Positions 35,565 to 41,338 of a DNA stretch of 41,338 nucleotides are shown one piece after another. Source of the stretch: Flavobacteriales bacterium (GTDB taxonomy: Bacteria; Bacteroidota; Bacteroidia; Flavobacteriales_D; Sanyastnellaceae); assembly GCA_030828175.1 (NCBI GenBank), contig JAURDB010000004.1:1-41338 (forward strand). Direction: 5' to 3'. Both the position numbers and the translations under genes were made by a program. Numbering within the stretch: the stretch's first letter is position 1; the number at the start of each line of letters is the position of its first letter. Under the pieces are notes generated by a model that searched no databases, had not been told where the DNA came from, and saw nothing but the letters and a program-made list of their open reading frames with translations.

Positions 35565-35956
35565 AAAGGTTGGAGCACATCGGCATCGCCGTGGAGAACC
35601 TTGAGGAAGCCGAACGGATTTTCGGTGAGGTGCTGGACCGTCCATCCTACAAGCGCGAAGAGGTTTTGGGGGAGTCCGTCTTGACTTCATTTTTTCAAGC
35701 CGGCGAAGCCAAGGTGGAACTCTTGGTCCCTACCTCTGAAGAAAGTGCCATCGCCCGTCACCTGGATCGCAGGGGACCTGGATTGCATCACATCGCCTTT
35801 CATGTCGATGACCTCGAAGCCGAATTGGAGCGCCTGGAAGGACTCGGTTATCGGATTGTAACCGGACCGAAGGAAGGTGCGGATGGAAAGCGCATCGCCT
35901 TTCTGCACCCCGGCGATACGGCCAAGGTGCTCGTGGAGCTGTGCACCGACGCTTGA
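35561..35956 (+). CDS. mce: Methylmalonyl-CoA epimerase
   Basis: A 131-residue vicinal-oxygen-chelate (glyoxalase-fold) protein of normal length. Metal ligands fit H6 (LEHIGIAV), H77 (LHHIAFHVDD) and E126 (VLVELC), with E53 (KVELLVP) nearby. It racemises methylmalonyl-CoA between propionyl-CoA carboxylase and methylmalonyl-CoA mutase in propionate, Val, Ile and Met breakdown. Together with the upstream PLP enzyme (2-oxobutyrate is a product of cystathionine gamma-lyase and yields propionyl-CoA), this hints at sulfur-amino-acid catabolism. The non-coding repeat island begins 26 bp downstream. Confidence 0.92.
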   Translation: MKRLEHIGIAVENLEEAERIFGEVLDRPSYKREEVLGESVLTSFFQAGEAKVELLVPTSEESAIARHLDRRGPGLHHIAFHVDDLEAELERLEGLGYRIVTGPKEGADGKRIAFLHPGDTAKVLVELCTDA

Positions 35957-35978
35957 CGACCCCCGGTCAAAAGGCATC

Positions 35979-36012
35979 AAAAAAAGCGCCCCGGACGTTT
36001 CCAGGGCGCTTT
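35979..36012 (-). terminator. Hairpin terminator (best on minus strand, after gdhA), part of repeat copy 1
   Basis: AAAGCGCCC (35983-35991) pairs with GGGCGCTTT (36004-36012); inside, GGA/TCC pairs across a CGTT loop after a C-A mismatch. On the minus strand the stem is followed by seven T residues (35985-35979), an excellent intrinsic terminator for transcripts coming from gdhA. On the plus strand the tail is only TTTACTT, so it may also weakly end the mce transcript. Confidence 0.75.
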
Positions 36013-36089
36013 ACTTAACCAAATTGCTTGCCTGCCACGCTTGCCTCGTGGCACCAACGGCTTGAATGCGTGCCGTTGACATTTCAAAC
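35983..36089 (+). repeat. 107-bp multi-hairpin repeat, copy 1
   Basis: The first of two direct copies 241 bp apart; the copies differ at 4 of 107 positions. It contains three consecutive hairpins: 35983-36012 (9 bp plus inner 3 bp), TGCCACG/CGTGGCA (36033-36039/36047-36053, loop CTTGCCT) and CAACGGC/GCCGTTG (36055-36061/36072-36078). No coding frame is convincing. Strand is arbitrary. I do not recognise a named repeat family. Confidence 0.9.
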
Positions 36090-36223
36090 GTAAGGCCACC
36101 TTTTGGAAGCGGGTGTAAGACCCGTGCTCCAACCGGATGTAGTCAAGATTCCAGCCGCTTGTCGGTGGCTTCTGACACCCCGTATTCATGGGTACATTTT
36201 CTTTTTCCCATGGGTACAAATGG
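36090..36223 (+). other. Structured spacer after repeat copy 1
   Basis: Non-coding. It contains TGTAAGACC (36114-36122) and GGATGTAGTC (36135-36144), motifs also present at the same relative place after copy 2. AAGCGG (36107-36112) can pair with CCGCTT (36155-36160), enclosing both; a competing local hairpin is CGGGT-GTAAG-ACCCG (36110-36124). Further right is a short direct repeat CATGGGTACA (36187-36196 and 36209-36218), one copy inside the palindrome CCCATGGG. Confidence 0.5.
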
Positions 36224-36330
36224 AAAGCGCTCCGGACGTTTCCAGAGCGCTTCACTTAACCAAATTGCTTGCCTGCCACGCTTGCCTCGTGGCACCAACG
36301 GCTTAAATGCGTGCCGTTGACATTTCAAAC
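36224..36330 (+). repeat. 107-bp multi-hairpin repeat, copy 2
   Basis: The second direct copy. Hairpin 1 is AAGCGCTC (36225-36232) / GAGCGCTT (36245-36252): relative to copy 1 the C-G pair 35990-36005 is replaced by T-A (36231-36246), so pairing is kept by a double change. Hairpins 2 (36274-36280/36288-36294) and 3 (36296-36302/36313-36319) are unchanged in the stems; the only other internal change lies in the loop of hairpin 3. Confidence 0.9.
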
Positions 36331-36434
36331 ATAAAACCGTCTTTGGGGAAAGGCTGTAAGACCGGTAATCCTAAGGATTGTAGTCCATTACCGACAGCCT
36401 GTCAGAGAGCACAGGCCTGTTTGTGGGAGTGGCC
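36331..36434 (+). other. Structured segment after repeat copy 2
   Basis: Non-coding, between repeat copy 2 and the gdhA stop. AGGCTGT (36351-36357) pairs with ACAGCCT (36394-36400), and CGGTAAT (36363-36369) pairs with ATTACCG (36387-36393). The two stems stack on the 3' side with an AAGAC bulge on the 5' side. Inside is CC-TAA-GG followed by ATTGTAGTC. TGTAAGACC (36356-36364) and TGTAGTC match the segment after copy 1. A perfect palindrome ACAGGCCTGT lies at 36411-36420. Confidence 0.5.
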
Positions 36435-37838
<1,404 letters not shown>

Positions 37839-37900
37839 TCAGTCCCTATTTGAGCGGGACGAAGTTTATCAGCGCAGGACGGTGATGAACTCGGCCGAAA

Positions 37901-38677
37901 TCACAATGAACGGGTGCGACCGCCATCCACGGGCAGATTGATGCCACTGATGTACGCCGCTGCCGGGCTGCATAAGAAGGCAATGGCCGCTCCGATTTCG
38001 TGCGCTTCTCCCAATCGGCGAAGCGGGACGGCCTGTGCCATTCCTGCCAACACTTCTTCGGGCGTTTGCCCGGTCTTGGCCGCCTTGTTTTCGGCGATCT
38101 GGTCGAGTCGCGCCGTCCGGGTCGCACCGGGCAGGACGTTGTTCACGGTGATGCCATCGGGGCCCAATTCATTGGCGAGGGTTTTGGCCCAATTGGCCAC
38201 CGCACCCCGCACGGTATTGGACACACCCAATCCATCGAGCGGTTGTTTGACGGAGGTGGAAATCACATTGACGATGCGCCCTCCTCCCGCAGCGCGCATG
38301 CCCGGAAGAACGGCCTGAACCAATCGCTGGTTGCAAATCAGGTGCTGGGAAAATGCCGTGAGATAGGCGTCGGCATCGGCTGCATGGGCCGGTCCTCCCG
38401 GAGGTCCTCCGGTGTTGTTGATGAGGATGTCCACGGATTGGGATCGGGCCACCGATTCAGCGGCGGAAGCCACCTCATCTGGTCGGGAGAAGTCCGCCAC
38501 GATGTGGCCATGGCCATCGCCCGTAAGTGTTTTCAATGCCGCGGCAAGACGCTCGCCATTCCTTGCCATCAGGGTGCAACGCGCGCCCAGTGCAGCAAGT
38601 TCCTGGGCCGCTGCGAGGCCAATGCCTTGGGAGGCTCCACACACCAAGGCGTGTTTTCCTTGAAGGTCCATCTGCAT
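37901..38677 (-). CDS. Short-chain dehydrogenase/reductase-family protein with altered active site
   Basis: A 258-residue classical SDR-sized protein. The cofactor motif is GASQGIG (14-20), with the NNAG equivalent NNTGG (87-91) and the C-terminal FLCSPAAAYISGINLPVDGG typical of FabG-like SDRs. The active-site Ser (about S140, VNVISTS) is present, but the YxxxK motif expected 13 residues later reads S153-x3-R157 in GLGVSNTVRGAV, so the catalytic Tyr and Lys are missing. Substrate unknown; it may be a non-classical reductase or a binding protein. Starts at ATG 38677 or 38671. It is divergent from the cytochrome-like gene, with 30 bp between. Confidence 0.88.
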   Translation of the reverse strand: MQMDLQGKHALVCGASQGIGLAAAQELAALGARCTLMARNGERLAAALKTLTGDGHGHIVADFSRPDEVASAAESVARSQSVDILINNTGGPPGGPAHAADADAYLTAFSQHLICNQRLVQAVLPGMRAAGGGRIVNVISTSVKQPLDGLGVSNTVRGAVANWAKTLANELGPDGITVNNVLPGATRTARLDQIAENKAAKTGQTPEEVLAGMAQAVPLRRLGEAHEIGAAIAFLCSPAAAYISGINLPVDGGRTRSL

Positions 38678-38695
38678 GGGCGCAATGTACCCCCG

Positions 38696-38703
38696 TATCT
38701 TCG
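38696..38703 (+). promoter_or_regulatory. Putative -7 box directly upstream of the gene at 38708
   Basis: TATCTTCG matches seven of eight positions of TAnnTTTG and ends 4 nt before the ATG at 38708, implying a leaderless transcript for the cytochrome-like/cytochrome c/hflX run. Confidence 0.45.
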
Positions 38704-38707
38704 TCGC

Positions 38708-39160
38708 ATGTTGACCGGAATCCAACACCTCCATGGCACCCTCCGCTGGGTGGTCCTCGGCCTGATGATTTTCTCCATCGTCAAGGCGTTTGTCGGAATG
38801 TCCTCGAGCCGATCTTTTGGAGTCGGTGATCAGAAACGGGGCATGTTCACCATGATTTCCCTGCACCTCCAATTGGTCCTCGGCTTCGTTCTTTACTTCG
38901 GCAAAGGCTGGAGCAGCATGTTGGGCAATGCCGAGGCCATGGGCAACACCGTCATGCGATTCTTCTCGCTGGAACACATGGTGACCATGCTCATCGCAGT
39001 GGTGCTGGGCACCCTCGGGCACAGCCTGTCCAAGCGCGCCACCGATGACCGCACCAAATTCCGCCGCCAGGCCATTTGGTTCACGGTGTCCCTCATCATG
39101 ATCCTCGCGAGCATTCCCTGGCCCTTCCGTCCGGGATTCGAAGCCTACGGTTGGTGGTGA
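38708..39160 (+). CDS. Four-helix membrane protein resembling a small b-type cytochrome
   Basis: A 150-residue membrane protein with about four hydrophobic helices and conserved-looking histidines placed in or near them: H7/H9 (GIQHLHG), H53 (SLHLQLVLGFVLYFG), H90 (SLEHMVTML) and H105 (LGHSLSK). The pattern, including IPWPF near the end, matches uncharacterised Bacteroidota proteins sometimes labelled cytochrome B. Haem binding is inferred from the histidines only. Its stop overlaps the GTG start of a cytochrome c lipoprotein, which supports an electron-transfer role. The frame extends far upstream but ATG 38708 begins the conserved part. Confidence 0.82.
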   Translation: MLTGIQHLHGTLRWVVLGLMIFSIVKAFVGMSSSRSFGVGDQKRGMFTMISLHLQLVLGFVLYFGKGWSSMLGNAEAMGNTVMRFFSLEHMVTMLIAVVLGTLGHSLSKRATDDRTKFRRQAIWFTVSLIMILASIPWPFRPGFEAYGWW

Positions 39161-39486
39161 ACAAAAGCGCCCTGCTCCTTTTCGTGACCTCCTTTCTGCT
39201 GTGGAGCTGTGGGAATGACGCTGCCCCCGAAAACGGGCCCTCTGTAGCCGAGGTTTCGGAAGCGCAGGCCCGCAATCTGTACATCCGAAAATGTTCGTTG
39301 TGCCACGGTGATGACGGCAAATTGGGCGCTTCAAAATCGCCAGACTTGAGCATCTCGAACATGTCCCTCGAGGAACGCATCGCCCTGATCACCTATGGAA
39401 AGGGAACCATGCCCGGACAGAAAGGCATCTTGAACAAGGCCGAAATCCAAGCCGTAGCCCGCTACGTCGAAAGCTTCCGGAATTAA
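39157..39486 (+). CDS. Monohaem cytochrome c lipoprotein
   Basis: A 109-residue lipoprotein starting at GTG 39157, overlapping the upstream stop by 4 bp (GTGA). The signal peptide MNKSALLLFVTSFLLWSC has a lipobox ending at C18. The haem attachment site is C46-x2-C49-H50 in RKCSLCHGDDG, with M85 in GKGTMPGQ as the likely axial ligand, giving a class I-type fold. It should sit in the periplasm or outer membrane and pass electrons, perhaps with the membrane protein encoded before it. hflX starts on the last base of its stop codon. Confidence 0.92.
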   Translation: MNKSALLLFVTSFLLWSCGNDAAPENGPSVAEVSEAQARNLYIRKCSLCHGDDGKLGASKSPDLSISNMSLEERIALITYGKGTMPGQKGILNKAEIQAVARYVESFRN

Positions 39487-40664
39487 TGCTCGAGAAACCC
39501 CTCGCTCGCAAAGACGGCAAGCCGGAGCGCGCCGTGCTCGTCGGCTTGGTTACCCGGGAGCAGCCGCGGGAATTGCTCGCCGAGTACCTCGACGAACTTG
39601 AATTCCTGGCCCGCACGGCCAATGCGGATGCCATCCGCTCCTTTACCCAGAGTCTGGACCATCCGGATGTCCGCACCTTCGTGGGCAAGGGCAAACTGGA
39701 GGAGATCACCGCCTTCATCGAAGACAACGACATCGACCTGCTCATCTTCGACGATGAGCTGAGCCCTTCCCAGCTTCGCAACCTGGGCGAGGCCCTTCCC
39801 GAGACCAAGGTGCTGGACCGCGCCAACCTCATCCTCGACATCTTCGCCCAACGCGCCCAGACGGCCCACGCCAAGACACAGGTAGAGCTGGCCCAATACC
39901 AGTATCTGCTGCCGCGCCTGACCCGAATGTGGACCCACCTGCAGAAGCAGAAAGGCGGCATCGGCATGAAGGGCCCCGGTGAGAAGGAAATCGAGACGGA
40001 CCGCCGGATCATCCGCGACCGCATCAGCGCGCTCAAGAAAGACCTCGCAGCCATCGACCGGCAAATGGCGACCCAGCGCGGCAACCGTGGGGCCCTGGTT
40101 CGCGTGGCCCTGGTGGGCTACACCAACGCCGGCAAGTCCACCCTCATGAACCGCCTTTCCAAGTCGGAGGTGTTCGCGGAAGACAAGCTCTTCGCCACCC
40201 TCGACACCACGGTGCGCAAGGTGGTCGTGCACAACCTCCCCTTCCTGCTGAGCGATACGGTGGGCTTCATCCGCAAGCTCCCCCACCAACTGGTCGAGAG
40301 CTTCAAGAGTACGCTGGACGAAACGCGGGAAAGCGACCTGCTGGTGCACGTCGTCGATGTGTCGCACCCGCAATTTGAGGACCACCTGCGGGTGGTCGAG
40401 GAAACCCTCGCTGAAATCGGAGCGGGCACCCAACGCACCATGCTGGTCTTCAACAAAATTGACCAGCTCCGCGACCCGGATGGCGAGGTGGACCGCGAAA
40501 TGCTCATCGAAGGCCTGCGCCAACGCTTCGTGGACCACGAGGGGCCCGTTCTCTTCCTCTCCGCCAAGACCAAGGAGGGCATGGACAGCCTGCGCGAGGT
40601 CCTCTACGCCGAAGTTCGAGAGCTCCATGTCCAGCGGTTTCCGCACAATCATTTCCTTTACTGA
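39486..40664 (+). CDS. hflX: Ribosome-associated GTPase HflX
   Basis: A 392-residue GTPase. The N-terminal HflX domain includes TFVGKGKLEEI and FDDELSPSQLRNL, followed by a linker coiled coil with GGIGMKGPGEKEIETDRR. The G domain has the P loop GYTNAGKST (211-219), the DTVGFIRKLPH G3 region, NKID (G4) and SAKTKEG (G5). HflX splits or rescues stalled 70S ribosomes, notably under stress. ATG 39486 overlaps the cytochrome c stop by one base (TAATG), so co-translation is likely although the functions look unrelated. Confidence 0.96.
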   Translation: MLEKPLARKDGKPERAVLVGLVTREQPRELLAEYLDELEFLARTANADAIRSFTQSLDHPDVRTFVGKGKLEEITAFIEDNDIDLLIFDDELSPSQLRNLGEALPETKVLDRANLILDIFAQRAQTAHAKTQVELAQYQYLLPRLTRMWTHLQKQKGGIGMKGPGEKEIETDRRIIRDRISALKKDLAAIDRQMATQRGNRGALVRVALVGYTNAGKSTLMNRLSKSEVFAEDKLFATLDTTVRKVVVHNLPFLLSDTVGFIRKLPHQLVESFKSTLDETRESDLLVHVVDVSHPQFEDHLRVVEETLAEIGAGTQRTMLVFNKIDQLRDPDGEVDREMLIEGLRQRFVDHEGPVLFLSAKTKEGMDSLREVLYAEVRELHVQRFPHNHFLY

Positions 40665-40666
40665 CC

Positions 40667-41338
40667 ATGCGACTCTTGCCCCTCTTCTTTGGACTTTGTT
40701 TGGGCCTTTGTGCTGCGGGCCAGGACGGGTATTTGCCCATGCTGCAATACGACCGGACCTGGTGTGGCGTCGAAGGAGGGTGGGTGCCCACGCCCGTGAC
40801 TTACTGGGTGGAAAGCGACACGACCGTCGCGGACGGCACGCTGTGGTTCAAGGTGGCCATACAATACGAGGGCAACGAGAACGTCGGGTTCGCCGGCTGG
40901 TTCCATGAGGATGCTGAAAACGAGCAGGTCTGGATGCGGTGGGACCTCGATTTGGATCCGGGTACGCTGTGGTTTGACTTCGGAATGGAACCGGGCGATG
41001 TGATGGTCGCCCCGCATTGCGATTGGGCCGATATCACCTGCCTCGCCGTGGATTCCTTCACTTGGACCGATGGCACCGTCAGCCGGCGACTGAAAATGCA
41101 GTTGCTTCCGGACAATCTTGAATTCGTGGAGTTCTGGATCGAAGGCATCGGTTCGGAAAACGGGCCGATGGGACCTGCCGCCTATCTCTGCATCGCCGAC
41201 TGGGATCCCCACGCAGCCTGCGTGGTGGATGGCGGTCAAGTGCGCCACGACTTCGCCATGGACACGACGTGGCTGCCCGCCCATTCCGGCTGCATCGGAG
41301 GCGAAACCTCGAACATTCCAGAAGCGGTTGAAGCCGCT
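40667..41338 (+). CDS. Secreted protein, 3' end outside window (possible T9SS cargo)
   Basis: ATG 40667, 2 bp after hflX, opens a frame with no stop to the window end (224 codons). The signal peptide MRLLPLFFGLCLGLCAAGQ is clear. The mature part is acidic and Trp/Asp-rich with several cysteines (YLPMLQYDRTWCGVE, WVPTPVTYWVESDTTV, WIEGIGSENGP), a pattern I associate with Bacteroidota secreted proteins carrying a C-terminal T9SS type-A sorting domain, which here would lie beyond the edge. Function unknown. Confidence 0.85.
   Translation, partial: MRLLPLFFGLCLGLCAAGQDGYLPMLQYDRTWCGVEGGWVPTPVTYWVESDTTVADGTLWFKVAIQYEGNENVGFAGWFHEDAENEQVWMRWDLDLDPGTLWFDFGMEPGDVMVAPHCDWADITCLAVDSFTWTDGTVSRRLKMQLLPDNLEFVEFWIEGIGSENGPMGPAAYLCIADWDPHAACVVDGGQVRHDFAMDTTWLPAHSGCIGGETSNIPEAVEAA

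Noticed and set aside
35983-36330. CRISPR array
   Set aside because: Only two repeats, 107 bp long, with a 134-bp interval and no cas genes; the repeat is far longer than CRISPR repeats.
36331-36420. Integron attC site
   Set aside because: The stacked stems are suggestive, but the conserved core sites (RYYYAAC / GTTRRRY) and any integrase or cassette structure are missing.
35957-36434. Short frames on both strands in the repeat island (e.g. 36066-36320, 36143-36328)
   Set aside because: They arise because both repeat copies contain the same open stretches; they conflict with the hairpin structure, have no recognisable protein pattern and no promoter-start arrangement.
37901-39334. 477-residue minus-strand protein fused upstream of the SDR
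   Set aside because: The upstream part is antisense to the cytochrome-like and cytochrome c genes; the SDR fold starts at 38677.

Overview
The window is chromosomal DNA from a member of the Bacteroidota, most likely a GC-rich relative of the Flavobacteriales. Supporting evidence is a secreted 900-residue protein with a type IX secretion (T9SS) type-B C-terminal sorting domain, a TolB-like propeller plus outer-membrane barrel protein of Bacteroidota type, a response regulator fused to a CRP/FNR regulator, the gene order recQ|kdsD-tatC-lptB, separate accB and accC, and start-proximal motifs close to the Bacteroidota -7 box TAnnTTTG. Shine-Dalgarno sequences are rare. Nothing looks like a prophage, integron, CRISPR array or insertion sequence; this is dense core genome with one unusual non-coding island.

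Layout. 1-2000: the 3' end of an unidentified gene, tRNA-Pro(GGG) with a terminator, a conserved small hypothetical gene, and the convergent REC-CRP regulator. 2001-7527: pheT, a PlsC-like acyltransferase, and an OmpR-type response regulator with its histidine kinase. 7538-13119: a metallo-beta-lactamase-fold hydrolase divergent from the 1073-residue propeller/barrel protein, followed by a half-size TauE/SafE permease and an M20D amidohydrolase. 13147-18691: recQ on the minus strand, then kdsD-tatC-lptB (envelope biogenesis and Tat export), converging on ribE. 18703-21405: the T9SS cargo protein. 21519-26622: pdxA, DUF177, rpmF, a terminator, fabH, accB and accC (vitamin B6, ribosome and fatty-acid initiation), closed by a strong bidirectional terminator. 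26677-30744 (minus): DUF3109, an OmpA-family protein, panD, a UPF0104 membrane protein and rfaE2, packed like an operon. 30812-35956 (plus): radical SAM/SPASM protein, a second UPF0104-like protein, a Cys/Met-metabolism PLP enzyme, kynurenine 3-monooxygenase and methylmalonyl-CoA epimerase. 35957-36434: the non-coding island with two copies of a 107-bp multi-hairpin repeat. 36435-38677 (minus): gdhA and a degenerate SDR. 38708-41338: a b-type-cytochrome-like membrane protein, a cytochrome c lipoprotein, hflX and the start of a secreted protein cut by the window edge.

Most striking observations: (1) the tandem 107-bp element at 35983-36330, whose first hairpin carries a compensatory C-G to T-A change between copies and whose 3' flanks keep short motifs and nested stems; (2) several genes whose -7-like box ends only 4-5 nt before the start codon, implying leaderless mRNAs; (3) conserved-family enzymes whose signature catalytic or metal residues are missing (RecQ zinc cysteines, SDR Tyr/Lys, peptidase-MA HExxH). 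Functional calls rest on motif recognition by eye; no database search was possible.
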